Assembly (NCBI GenBank): GCA_013398275.1
Contig: VZSE01006121.1
Coordinates: 876,245-940,244 of the forward strand
Origin: Promerops cafer
Taxonomy: Eukaryota > Chordata > Aves > Passeriformes > Nectariniidae
Length of the DNA: 64,000 nt
Direction: 5' to 3'
Made by a program: the position numbers and the translations under genes
The notes under the pieces: generated by a model
What the model saw: only the letters and a program-made list of their open reading frames with translations
Told to the model about the DNA's origin: nothing
Database searches by the model: none
In this document: positions 48,618 through 61,400 of the stretch, one piece after another
How the letters are laid out: each line of letters begins with the position of its first letter
Position numbering within the stretch: position 1 is the first letter of the stretch

Positions 48618-49429
48618 CTGTTGTGATTTTTCATTTAAAACTACCCTATCAACGAGAAAAGAAGTGTACTTTGTAAAGCAAATGCTCCCTTTTTCAATTA
48701 GAATTTAATTCTTAAGTTTATGGTTTGCTTTTGGTATGGCAAATTACAATATTTGAACTCAAAATCTCTCTCACACTTAAAAAGTAATTGTTAAATATTT
48801 TGTTCACTTAAGAGAAAAGCTGTCAAAAATTAAAACCCTTGGTATGTATTTGTAGAATATATTCGTCTTGCTTTTTGAGCTGACATGTCCCAAGAAATGC
48901 TAGTGAGCTCTTGGGTGAGAGTTGTATTTTCTCTGCTTAATGAGGATTTCTTGTTAGCTGCTGGGCAGAGGCTAAATGAGCCAGCCCATGTATCCACTAG
49001 GAAGAGAGTTAAACTTGTGCTCTCTGGCTTTACAATGGCATTTGACCGTCTGCACAAAGCTGGCAGCAGCTGCACATTGGCCATGATTTACTCTGCAGCC
49101 ACTTCCAGTCGTTCCAGACAGGACACAGCACACAGGTGTGTTTCTGCTCATCGTTTTTATGGGCAGCTGTAATCCCTCACAAAAAACCCCGAAGTTAGAT
49201 TTGTAAGAAAAGACCTTTTCTTGCGTTCGAGAGCCATGTAATTAGCTGTGGGAAGTCATCCCTGTTCTTGCGCCCCTCCTAGTTTCCTCTGTTTATGCTT
49301 ACTTTAACATTTGCCGTCAGTGCATTTATGCTTTCTGAGTTACTGTCTCTGAATGTTCTCTGTATGTATAAATATGCCAATCCTAGAACTCTTAGGTACT
49401 CCTGTATCCAGATACCCCCTGATTTTAAT

Positions 49430-49545
49430 GTATTTCTCCTCTGCACCACCGATGGAGCTATTGCTCAGGCGTGCAGGGAATAAACAACTCCATCAGGGTC
49501 ACACAAAAACTCTGTGGTAGACCAGGAGCTTGAACCCTGCCTTCT
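49430..49545 (-). mobile_element. Probable ancient MIR/CORE-SINE fragment
   Basis: The segment around 49493-49540 reads as an aged reverse complement of the MIR core: GGTCACACA, then a degraded tract with GTGGTAGACCAGGAGCTTGAACCCTG, matching the MIR pattern of 'GTCACACAGCTAG...GCAGAGCCAGGATTCGAACCC'. MIR-type CORE-SINEs are old amniote repeats and survive in birds as short diverged pieces. Boundaries are approximate. Confidence 0.4.
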
Positions 49546-52500
49546 TCAGCTGCCTGTCAGCTCTTTTCCTTGCTTTTTTTTGTGCTCACTTCTCTTGCCA
49601 CAAAAATCAAACATGCTCCACTTCATGCTTGCTTAGTCGTTGTCATGGGCTGTGTGTCACATACGGACCTGAGGTCAGTTCTGTACTCCTGGTGTCTGTG
49701 GCACACCTTTTTATGACAGTCAACACTTTGGAAGCCGAAGGGGCAGCAGGGCCAGGACAGTCAGGCTCTGCCCAGGGCCTGGCTGCCCTCCCCTCCTTCT
49801 GGTGCTTTGAGCCCGTGGTGTGATGGTAGCAGTGAGACAGGACGTGTTTCAGCATGGGTGACAGGTTGTCTCTCTATTTGTGTCTCTGTGAAGTTTGTCC
49901 AGAAGCCAGGGGCTGACAGTCTGTCCAGTGAGCAGTGAAGGGGTGGAGGTTCCTCTTTCATTTTTCAGCATTCGACCTCTGGACATGTGTGAGGCTGTTT
50001 CCATCTATTCTCTCCTGTGCACAAACAGCATGGTATTTTATGACTAGAAAAGAAGGCAGATTTGGACATCTGTGTTCCCAATGTATACAATTCAATATTT
50101 ATTTATCTTTTACTTGAGTAAAAGACAAAGTGCTGATTTTGATCACTGTTACCTTTTTAGAAAGTTGTCTCTGAGTGTATTTTCAGAGTCTTTATTGTGC
50201 ATGTGTGACACCTTGGTAGTACTTACTGATCCCACATTTCGTAGCCTTACTCAAACACTGCCTGAGTTGCTTTCTGAATATAATCAAAGAGTTTGTAAAA
50301 GATAATACTGCTGCAGTCTCTATATGAATGATCACATGGAACCAATTATGATTCATTCTTTTAGAGGTGTGTTTGAAGATATCACATTGCATCCTATTCA
50401 TGCATTGCAGCAAGATCTTCAGACAGCTGTGTCATGCTTACTACCTTGCATATTTTACGTTGCTGTGCATCATTTTTGTTGGTTCTGTTTGGCAGGAAGT
50501 TGGTCATATGGTTTTAGTCTCAGCTTTGACTGTTTCCCTGTTGGACCTGTCTTTTCAGCAGTTCACATGAGTTTTAAAAGGAGACAACAATGCTTTGGAT
50601 GTTGTCAAAATCAACACTACTGGGAATGAAATAAAGTGCTAAACAAAAGGGCCATATACATCTTTGAAGGCAAAAGCCTTCCTTGATGAACTGTCATCAC
50701 TCCATCAACTGCACTAGAACAAGTGCAGATTTAGACCAGCTGGAAGTGTCCGATTTAGACCAGCTGGAAGTGTCCCTAGTGAAGTGCAGAGCTTGCCTTT
50801 TATTAACTTCTTCAGCTCCAGTTTTCAACGGTGCCTTCAGAAAAAAGGAAGACTTACAAATGAAATCATAGTCTGGTTGCTGAAGAAAGACAATAGAGTG
50901 AGCTTCCAGAATAAGTGTCATTCTTTGTGACTGATGAATCTTGCTCAAGTCATTTTTCCATTGTTTTGGCTTTCTGTGGTCACTGCATAAAAAAGAGCAT
51001 CAAATTAGTTAACAATGCCAAGTGAAAAAAATACTTTAGTGTTAGAAATCAAAAATAAGGAACTACTTTTACACTGAAGCTATTAAAGTATATTCTTTCT
51101 TTACCCTGTGATATGATCACCTTTTCAAGGTTAGCAACACTTTAGGAAGGGGAGCTGTCTTGTAGGTTCACCTAGAGCTGTGCCATTTCCACCTGAGCAA
51201 AAAAAAATAAAAGTACAGTCACGATGACTAATAAATATATGCAATGGGCATCTCTGATTTGCTTACAGTTAAGTAAAATCTCCCATACACATAATTTCTT
51301 CCTGTAACTGTGTAACTATACAAATGATTGCCTTTGTGGAGTAGCTTCTATTTTTAATTTTGAGCTGCTTCTGTGTTCTAATGTAAAACTTGAACTCCCA
51401 GTTGGATTCAATACATTTATCTTCAAGAAACTCCTACAGCATTGTGCTTATTTGTTCCAACCTTTTCTTCCCTGTGAAGAACTGCTGACATTATGCTCAG
51501 GACGGGATTCTTGTGTTGAAGAGGTTAGAAGTTAATGTAGGGAGAGGCAAAATCAAGCCATGAAGAAATACTTTAAGGGACAATCTTAGTTTTGGTGGCT
51601 AATGAGCAAAGAGAAAAAAAGGACTTGCATAAACTGGCTGAAGAGAAGTGAAAAGCTTCTCTGGAGGGAAGGGTAGAAAGCTGAGAAAATAATAGTGGGG
51701 ATAATGGTATGGGAGGAGCTGGAGGGGAGCAAAGATGTAGATGGTGTGAAAGACATCTACAGTACTGACAGTACTGTAAGTGAGGAAGAGGCTTCTTTAG
51801 TTTGTAGCAGTAACAGGAAGCCACTGGAGAAATTCAGAGATTTTAGCTGCTCAATTTAGGGTGGAGTGAAAAGTCTAGAGGTTGGGAAGCTGGATAAATA
51901 AAAGCTGAACAGTCAAGATGGTGAATCAGTAACAAAGAGTTTTAGCAGTAAGGAAAGTGCACAGCTTAGATCTGCTGGAGAGGAGAAACACAGGATATAT
52001 GTAGAGAATGAATTTATTGTCTAGTTTTGCAAACTGTTTGTAAAACTGATACAGTAAACAACTGTAAGTTTTGCTTTTAGCTTCAAGGCAAAGATTTTTA
52101 AGCAGAGTCCTCCTGCCTTAAATAGTAAAAAAGAGTTTTTCTATATTTTAATCAACACTGCCATTTTCAGATGAAATCCAGCAAATGTTCAGAAAGTAGA
52201 GTAATACATGTATCAAAGGAGAACTGTCTCTATTGTTTGCTTCTTCATAGTATGAGTTGTTGCACAGGTCGGAAGTATGTGGCACGTATAGTACTAGATT
52301 GATTTGCAAATGGTCAGCCTGGAAACTTGGCAGTGTTGTCAATTGTTGCATTAAAACCAAGCACAGAAACCAGCTCGTGTTCTTTCTGCTCTTGGCCAGA
52401 GGAGCTGGGACGTTTCCTGAAGGTGAAACACTTGAGCTTGGAGGGAGGAAAGAGCGCACACTGCGAGTGAATGTCACAACCTGGAAGCAGCAGAGAATAC

Positions 52501-54235
52501 TGGGGAGGGGGGGAAGTGCATGTTGCAATAACAGCCAGTTGCAACATCTCAGAAAATGCTTACACAGATGACTTTAGAAAGGAGGGAGATGTCATGGTTC
52601 AAATGGCAGTACATTCACTACTATTCCCAGAAAAAGCAGAGGGAGCTATATGAAAAAAAATACATCAGATAAATATATTTTGAAAGGTATCTTGAGTTCA
52701 GTTACCTTACATAGCCCAAAGAGTTTCTTCTGAATTCTGCATTGCTGAGAAAGACAGGCTCCTTGGAGTCCATAAGAAGGCACTGTCAACAGGGCCTACT
52801 GCGACATTTCCATGGTTGGCTGAAATGCAGACACACAACTTCCCAAGGTTATTTTTGGGAACCCAAAATATTGTGGGGGTGTGACATGCACTCCTGAAGC
52901 ACTGAGCACCTCAGAGCCCTCACTGGCTTCAGTTGCTTAAACAGCAGCTATGAAGCACAAAGAGTATCCAAACCTTTAAAGTACAATAAACAGGGAAAAT
53001 GTTTGACTTCTGTTTTTTCCTCCAACTATGAGACTGTTTCCCAGAACTCGTGAGTATTTTTAGTTAAGTTAGTTAAATACAATTTAAGCAAACCTATTAC
53101 TTCTCATCCTAACACTGCTTTTTGAACTATGGCTGGGTGTAGTATAGGAGAGGAAAAGAAAGATATATTTTTTTCTTTTTTCTTTGGTTATACCTCCATT
53201 TTATTTCTATACATGTTTCTGTAAACTGATTTTTTTCCCTTATTATTGTTGTTCCTTTTGTGGAAAGTTAGTGAGAAGCCAAAGCTTTTGGGAGAGTGCA
53301 TGGATAAATTAGGGTGATATCTAAATTCGTAGATACTGAGATTTAGGTGTGGTGCTTAAACCCAAAGGTCTCTGTCTCCATCTGTTGGAATGAGAGGGGC
53401 ATAGCCCCAATGGCTGCTTGTTTGGGCCCATCACATGGAAATTGTAATTTTATTTTATTGTCCTCTTCCACTATATTCAGTTTAACCAACATTAGCAACA
53501 GCAGTGACTTGATGGTCTGCTTTGCCATGGAGGCTGAAGTTTGTCTTCACTGGAAAATAACAATTGTGGCAAGACATCCTAAGGTGCTCAAACATAGATT
53601 CTGCCTCCTTAAAGACAGGATGAAGTATTTAGAAGTACTTGGGATATAAATTACTTAGGATCCAGTGCCAATCAGAGTGATCACTGTCAGATCAGTGAGG
53701 AGCAGACTTGGGCCTTGGAAATAGGAGAAGTTTCTATCCTGCTTCACCCAAACTACACACTGTACGTTACTACCTAAGGCTTGAGTGTGGAGAGGGCTGT
53801 GCAGCCTCCCCAGGAGCTCTCCTCAGAAGCTGATGGTTCAGAATCCTCTCCTTAGAAAGATTTCCATCCTGACCCTAGAGCACATTCTCTGGAGAGTTCT
53901 CTACCTCTGCCTGTCCTGGTGTCTCAGGAAGCATGTCATGGACACCACAGGACTTAGCAGGGATTGGACAACTCTGCAATGTGGACAAAATGTGTTTCGA
54001 AATGTTAAAATAATATGTGATTGTATTTTTCTGCTCCTGTGGCAAAGGGAGAATACTGCCTATAAATGTTGGGGTGAGTTCTTTTTTTCAGTTAGTACTG
54101 ATACAGTTACACCCACGTAAAAGGTAGAAAAAGTGAGAGAAGCTTATTCAGTTTTCAGATATCCTTTATTATGTTCAGGATATTCAAAATGGTCCAGCGG
54201 TAAAAAAGATTTTAGTAAATGCCTGAAAGCAAATG
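49546..54235. other. Intron 1, non-coding interval
   Basis: No gene recognised. The only clear structure is the 24-bp tandem duplication at 50728-50775. The short frames here have no homology I can identify. Confidence 0.5.
50728..50775. repeat. Exact tandem duplication, 24-bp unit, two copies
   Basis: The 24-bp unit starting GATTTAGACCAGCTGG occurs twice head to tail without any mismatch. Because the unit is a multiple of three it shows up as a repeated DLDQLEVS in a frame that is not otherwise gene-like. The identity implies a recent event and possible polymorphism. Confidence 0.9.
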
Positions 54236-54239
54236 TTGG

Positions 54240-54288
54240 AACTACATGGTTTTTAAGGTCCCTTCAAACCCAAACCATTCTATGATTA
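54240..54288 (+). mobile_element. CR1 LINE 3'-tail fragment
   Basis: TTTTTAAGGTCCCTTC at 54250-54265, then AACCCAAACC and ATTCTATGATTATTC, is the characteristic CR1 3' end ('...TTTAAGGTCCCTTCCAACCCAAACCATTCTATGATTCTATG'). CR1 is the dominant LINE of birds and other reptiles and is strongly 5'-truncated, so a tail of about 50 bases is typical. This is the best clue to the organism group. Confidence 0.7.
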
Positions 54289-57200
54289 TTCATTGAGGGA
54301 TTAAAGGACAAGCTTTGACAGGTTCCTGAAATGCATGTGAGCACCAACTAGGATTTTCAACTATACTCATCTTATGAATTCTCTTGGATGCTGTAAGAAG
54401 TTATGAGTCACCTCTCTTTGTACGCTTAAACACCCATAAAGATTACCCCTGCATTTGTTCACGAAGAAAATCTCAGCCTTGTAAAGATTTAATTAGAAAG
54501 CTACCTTCATGTCAACTGTGTGGTTCATCTAAGATCTAGGAATTTCAGTTTAGTAAGCTAAGCACATCTTCTTTTGTTACCTGTTTCTCAGTGTTTTTCT
54601 CCTCTGTGAGAGAGCTTCCTGCTGCAGATGTGCTGTGGCTCCTAGTTGGTCAAGTGGCCATTCCCAAGGCTTAAGGAGTGTGGAGTGTTGTTCTGATGCT
54701 AGTGCCTTATCTTGGACTTGCTAACTAGTGGGGAAGAGTCTGTCCTTTGAAATGGTGAAAATTTTCAGTACTGTCTGAAACAATTACACAGCACTTTCCA
54801 TTTCTTTGTTGTATATGGTGTCTCACCCTGTCTCAGCCTGCGTTTTAGAGTTCCAGCAGAATTTAGCTGGGCACTCACTTTGGCTTTTAATGAACTTTTA
54901 GAGTACATTTGACTTTGGAAAGGATAGTGTTTCAGTCAACGGGTGTTTGGAACTTCCTGGTTTAATAGGGTTTTAATGTAGTGCTTGTTAGGTTAATTAA
55001 CCCACTCAAAGCAAGTCCCTTCTAAGGGGAGGCTTTTTTCTGTTAGTAAATGCAGTCTAAGCTATCAGACTTACTGTAAGGGTTTTCAAGAATAGAACAC
55101 CCAATTTAAATTCAATGTTTTTAAAAAAAATTATCACACAAACTTCAGTAAAGCCATCCCATCATTATCTGACACATTGAACAGTCAGATGCAAGGTTGC
55201 CAATAACAGCTCTGAGATGGCAGGTTTAAAACAGATGACACTTTTTCATGCACTGCAGGCAGCTGGACTGGTTGACATTGCCCCAGCTCTTCTTCAGAAC
55301 AGAGAATATTTTTTCTGGGCTGGTGGTATTTTTATTCCTCATGTAGATTACAAAACAAAACAAAGCAGTTGTTGCTTAGCTACCCCTCTGGAGTGATGGT
55401 CTCTCTCACCATTTTGCAATTCTCTAATCTCAATTTTTCATTTTCTGCTGTTAGAATCTATTTTTACTGGCTGGTGTTTTATATGGACACTTCTAGAACT
55501 TTTTCATCTACCAGAGTGGGATGGCTGGGTACTGCTGTCTTAAAACTACAGAAGGAAGCCTAGGTGGAGAGTCTGGCAAAGCTCCCACAACCAGGAATCC
55601 CACAGCAGGACAAAAATGAGTTTGCTGTAGGTTCAGAGATACTAATTCTGACGAAATCGCCCACTTGGGGTGAAAGGGTCTGTATTTCTTTGCCATTACC
55701 ACATGGCTCTGTGTTAAGAATAAATTAATTTTGGATGAGAATACATGCCAGAAAGCAAAATATCTAACTCCTGTCTTCTTCAAGACTTCCTGAGTGAGAA
55801 GCTGTAATTGGCATTTTGGAGTCGTGATACTAATTACTGCAGAGTACAGCAAAATGGAGCAAGCTCAACTGTTTATGCAGTCAGAAACTAATCTGAAAAA
55901 AATCTCTAAATTATTTCTTTTGAAGGAAGGAAGACATGCCTAATGCTTACAGCTGTACCTTTACCCTTTTGATGCAGCACTGGGGCATAAGGGAAGTCAA
56001 GAGTTTTGCTTAATGAAGAGAAAAATGTGGGTAAATACCGTGGATTCTGTTTGCACCAAAAGGAGGAAAGTATTTGGCCAAGCAGCTTTAGATTTTGGTT
56101 ACTTTTCCTGGAGAAAGAGTTCTCCAGGGCTTCTGCATGCAGAATCAGTCTACATGTGTGCTTTGGCCACTGAGCTGTTTCTCTTTGCCTTCTGCCTTTT
56201 CCCCTCCATGGCATCCCATAGCAGCAGTCAGCCATGCTTGCAGAAGGAGCCTGGTCTTAAATACAGCCCATTTCCCCGCTAGTCAACAGATCTTGGCAAA
56301 TTTCTGTCAACCCTGACAATGCTTAATTTACAGCCTTTAGCCACAATGCCACTTTCTGGCATTGTTAGAGAAATCAGAGTCTGTTCCCATAAAGCTTGTT
56401 ACTTGACGGTGTTTATGTTGCATGACTAATATGGCAATGGCAGCAATTTGCAATTAGCTGTGTGTCTCTCCTTGCCTCCCTGCCACATGCCCTGGAGTGT
56501 GCGTGTCTGTCTAAGCCTGACCTGCTTCCCTTTACAGTTTTCATTCTCTATAATGTATTTTTTTGAGCTCACAGAGGGAAATGTGTGACTTGGATGGCTA
56601 AGCGGTTGAATGAAAGCTGTAGACTTTATGTCATCGGTTTATATCTGGCTGTGCTGCACTGTCACTGTCCTCTCCAGGCTTGTTGATGTGTGATAGCCAG
56701 TGGGCTCAGAGCAGCTCTCAGGTTAGCTCTGCTGGTTGCCCACCACCACCCTGCTGGGGTTGTGCTGGGAGCCTTGGTGGAGAGGGCCACAGCCAAGCAC
56801 CTGAACACACCAGGTGAAAAAACAACACTCTCACCCATGGAGCTGGCCCCTCCTGGGGAGGGCTGGGGCATTTTGGCAGGCTGTGCTGGGGTCCTGGTGC
56901 AGCCAAACACTGTTTTGCACTTGAGAGAAAAAGCCGAGCTCTAGTGTGGACACGCGTGTGAGTACCCTGCTCCCTGCCAGTGTATGGAAGGTACCTGCAC
57001 TGTGGCTGCAGGGCATCCTCACCAGCTCCCAGGGGGTGTGACATTACTGGCACCTCTTTGAACCCGATGTAATCTGTATATAATTGGGTTGATTCCCTTT
57101 GACTCTGGTTTCACACATCAAAAAAGACCTGGTGAGGCTGGATGATCCAGCAGCTCTGTCTGGAAGGGACAGCTGAGTGGGTTCCAGGAGCCAGGAACCC

Positions 57201-58250
57201 CACACCACGCTGGAGGGAGAGGGACAGTGGTGGGTGAGTTGCTGCCTCCAATTCCTGCTTGCCCCTGGCAGGAGCAGCACCAACTTGTCTCCCTTCCCCC
57301 AGCTGCAGCTGAGATTTCAGTGAATCAAAGCTATAGAGTAGAGTTGAGTCAGAGCCAAGGAAAGGCTCTGGCTCAAATCCACCAGCTAAAAATGAGCAAA
57401 GCTTTTGAGCCTGACTGGAATATCTCAAAAACAAACAAACAAACAAACAAACAAACAAAAATCCTTCCCCAAATCCTTGCTTTTTATTTGATTTTAGTAA
57501 AATCATTAATTGCATTTTCATCTATTTCCCAGATTTTTCTCTTCTTCGTGCCTGATTATATAAACCTATCCCTGTACAGATGTATATTTTAAATGTTTTC
57601 AGTCAGTAGTGGAAAGTGTTCCTTTTTGTGGTGTTTTCATTGAGACAATCAGGGGCAAAGTTCTTGTGGCAGTGCCAGGTCTAATACCACAGGAAGAGCT
57701 GTGTCCGCTGGAAACACCACAGAGTACAGAATCCGCAGTATTTTCTAAAAACACAAAGTGGTTTTGAAAGCATGTCAAATACTGCAAAATCAGCTCAGAT
57801 TATAATTTTGTATCAAATTGCTTATTTGCCTTTGTTTTTTAAAGGAGTGCTGGGGACCATGACTTACCTTAAATCTAGTTTTGCCAGTGCTGTTCCAGTT
57901 ATAAGTGCTGCTGTAAAGTAACGGAAATTGCATCATTTGCAGTCCTTTAGAGATACACAGTTCAGTCAACAGCCAGGAAGCTGCTCTACCTGAAGGTTTT
58001 GTAGACACTGTCTGTTTCTGCAGTCTCTATACTGCAGCAGCATTCAGATATGCAGCTGTAGCCCTGATTTCTGCAGACTCATGTCTCTGAATGAATCCTG
58101 CTGAGACAAAGTGTGCTACTTGTGCACAAGGGCTCACATGAGCAAGGGTCCCAGTCTGCAAAAAAACCATACCATGAGTAAATAACGTTATGGAGAGGAA
58201 GGTGAAGAGAAATCTCTGCCACTAAAATGAAGGCAGTTCTACCCAGTCAT
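54289..58250. other. Intron 1, non-coding interval
   Basis: No gene recognised. A GC-richer stretch at 56650-57320 gives overlapping chance frames. A segment at 56290-56470 is non-repetitive and AT-rich and may be a conserved non-coding element. A (CAAA)n microsatellite lies at 57427-57461. Confidence 0.5.
57427..57461. repeat. (CAAA)n microsatellite
   Basis: About eight tandem CAAA copies with A-rich ends, read directly from the sequence. Confidence 0.9.
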
Positions 58251-58274
58251 TGTCATAGAATGGCAAAGTTTTTG

Positions 58275-58407
58275 ATTCTTCTTCTCCACTTTGACATGTA
58301 GCTTAGGGAACACTGATTTGATCTTTTTATTCATCAGGGCTNAATTCTTCTTCTCCACTTTGGCATGTAGCTTAGGGACTGATTTGATCTTTTTATTCAT
58401 CAGGGCT
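58275..58407. repeat. Tandem duplication, 64-67 bp unit, split by a single N
   Basis: Copy 1 (58275-58341) and copy 2 (58344-58407) start with ATTCTTCTTCTCCAC and end with CATCAGGGCT. They differ by one G/A substitution and a 3-base indel. The single N at 58342 sits between them. This looks like two allelic or overlapping contig ends placed side by side by gap closing and not collapsed, although a true duplication is possible. Confidence 0.85.
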
Positions 58408-61400
58408 GTTCAAGACCAGAAGCAAACTATTGAACAAATTGTTTCTTCCTAAAAGTCTGTATCATAAGAAGAGATTTTAAAAATGAAGACTCTGGAATAG
58501 GCAGGCAAGCAAGCGTTGAATACTGAGGGTTGGAAGTAAGTCCTTATGTTTATGTAACAGCTTTCTTTTGCAGGAAGAACAGCCAACTCCATGTATTAAT
58601 AAGTAATACAGTGACAATGAGTTAATAGTGGCTGTTGAGCAGAGGATAACAGATGGCCCCTGGGGTGAGTGTGCTCCTGGTCCCAGCTGACACTGTGAGC
58701 AGCACAGCACTGTACAAGTGGCTTGTGAATGTGCAAAGCCAGGACTCTGCATCTTCTCTTGGGACAATTCTTGTTATTGCTGTACGAGCCCTGTACACTT
58801 TGACTTGGGGAGGGAACTTCAGCTACTTAGTCTTAGTTGTCAACTTAAAAGTTTCTACTGCTTTCACCTGTGCTACATTTTACTGTTGCTTAATTATTTT
58901 GCATGTTAGCTTTGTCTTTTTTACCTGTGCTTCAGGTTTTGTGTGCAGGAACAGACTGTTGGAGCTGGTCTGCATGCTAAAAGGTCTCCTTCTGTAACAT
59001 GAAACAGTTCTTTTTTCAAGGTCTAATACTGTGTTTTAAGGTTCTGTTGTTCTCCTTGATTAAAAAAAATGAAAAAGGAGGACAATTTTACACAGTTTAT
59101 TGTACACCACTTCAAAGACATTATCTGCCTGAGGGAGAGAGAGCTTGGTAGCATCGTGGAAAAAGCCACAGTCAGTATAAACACCATGGAAGTCAGAAGA
59201 CTCTCAGAGAAACCTGAATGAAGCTCCCTGACTGGGGTGTTTGTGCAGAGATGTAATCCGTTTTCTCTTTGTCTTTACTGTGTCAGTGTGGTCCATGCAG
59301 GAACTCACGGTGCCAGTGGCTCTCTGGAGCCTTTAATGGATCCCTAACTCTCCCCAGGAATTACCCCATGTGAATGTGAAGTCACATTTGTGCAGTGGGG
59401 CACTGTTCTCTGGTGGGAATTGGAACAGAAATCAGCATACTTTTGAGGGCTCTTGCCATGATGTTGGCTGTTCTAGGGTCTGAGGTGGCTGAGGTCCATC
59501 CTCTGCCCTGAACTTCAGATGAGCTCAACCGTGCTGTTCATGGAAGGGCAGCTGCAGCACAGTGGGGCAGGGCTGCTCTTATCGACCGTATCTGCCACTT
59601 TTATGCTTATTGGGCCTTGAGGGAAGAGTCTTTCTGTCTCTTTAGAATCGTGTTAAAATCCTGTTTAGCTGCCATGTGTTTCCTTGATCCTTTCCTTCCC
59701 ATAATCACCAGTTAGCAAGATGTGTGTGTACATGCACATTCTTCCTTTCTAATTAGCTGATTCCTAATGCCCCATGGATTCACTGTCATAAATGAGTTTT
59801 ATGTAACCTCTCACTCCTCATGTGCCTCCTCTGTCCAGGTGACACAGCACAGTCAGCTCCAGACAAAAGCACCCAGACAATTGTGTTTCTAAAAATGCCC
59901 TTATTACAGGTTTAAAGTTGACACACGTCAGCCATAAGCAAAGACCTCATCTTTTCCCAGCCTGCAGTAAATGTGACACTCCTCATTCAGGCCAGCTCAG
60001 TCCACCCCTCTGGGAGTCTGGGAAAACAGGCCTTGCAGGGAGCCCCAGAGGTCAGCAAAACAGGCAGTGGCAGACAAATTAAATATGATCAGAAGTTGCT
60101 GAATCTCTGTGGTTTAGCAACAAATCATATATAGTAGTCAGCAGGAATATGAACATGTGGTGTAAATGAGGCATTCTGTGTCCAATTATCGTCAGGTCCC
60201 TTAGCTATTTAGTTATTTATTGCTTTATAGAATTTTCTAAATAAATCCACACAAATGAGGCAGAGGTACTAAATCAAAATTAAGCCAGCACCCAGTCATG
60301 TACAGGAGTCACTGTACACAGTGACAGCACACATAACCCCAGCAGGCCAGCTCTCATCTTAGTCTGCATTTTTTTTATATGCTACATGCCATTTTCTGCC
60401 AAAGTAAAGATTCCTATCATCATGGTGGCTTTCTTTGATGTCCAGCAGGGCAGATGCCTTGTACACATAGAGGAAACTGAAAAAGTCTTTGTTCTGTCCA
60501 AAGGTCATGTTTCCCAGAGGGAGACTTCTTCAGAGCCAAATCTTTCAGGATTTTAGTCTGTCTGGGAATAAGTAAACCTAGTTTTCCACAAATCAAACCT
60601 GCATCTTGATAATGAGTTGTGGAGTATTCATGGAGGGAGATTTCAGTTTTGAGCTTCAAGAGGGCCCAAATATGGTAGTCTTCTATAGCTTACAGGCATC
60701 ACACTCCACTGCAGCTACTGACATAGAGACTGTAAGTGTTAAACTGGTCTGTACATGCAGCTATCCCAGCACTGGGGCTGCTGCCAGAGATGGAGGCTTT
60801 GTGTGCTGTCAGGGACAGGAATTAGGAGCTGCAGGGCAGCTGTGCTGGAGGGGTGACAGTCTCTGCCATGTCTGCCAGCATCACCAGCCACAGGTCGGGG
60901 AGAGCAGGCTCTGCTGAAAAGGGAGGGAAATCCCAACTTAATCTGCTTGTGGTAGATCCTCTTTCCTGGGCTCTGCCCAGGGTAGGAAAAATTCCCTGTG
61001 AAGGAAAACAGGGTGACTGAGGATGATCCCTGGATATAGTGATGGAGCTGAGAAGCAAAGGCATTCAAAATGTTAAAATAGTAAAGTGCAACAAATTCAT
61101 ATGCGAGCAGCTGCTTCCCTGCTGCGCTGCTGGGTGCACTGCCTGGTGGGGACTTGCATGGCACAGGCTGTGGTGGCCATAGGACAGGCTTGCAGCTCTC
61201 TGCCACTGACTCTGAGGCTGTTACTGGTCTGGATGGGACCTCGATCCATCTCTGGCTAATGGAAACAGGAGGACAAGTGGATGCTTAAAAAGGGGAGCAA
61301 ATAAATAGGACTGAAAGGGGAAGATAAGGCAGTGAGAGTGAGGCAGGGAAAGCATAAAAGAGGAAAAACCACTGAAACATGAGGGAGGGAGGAGAGAAAA

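Larger units (their letters stand above)
46360..49430. other. Intron 1, non-coding interval
   Basis: No gene recognised. It contains T21 (47141-47161) and A15 (47294-47308) runs and a perfect hairpin at 48591-48617. Confidence 0.5.

Noticed and set aside
58245..58275. Possible reversed CR1 tail (GTCATAGAATGG)
   Set aside because: Only about 12 bases resemble the CR1 end, and the following TTTGGGTTGGAAGG-type sequence is absent.
60739..61206. 155-codon minus-strand frame
   Set aside because: No known motif, no splice context, and several overlapping frames of similar quality in the same interval.
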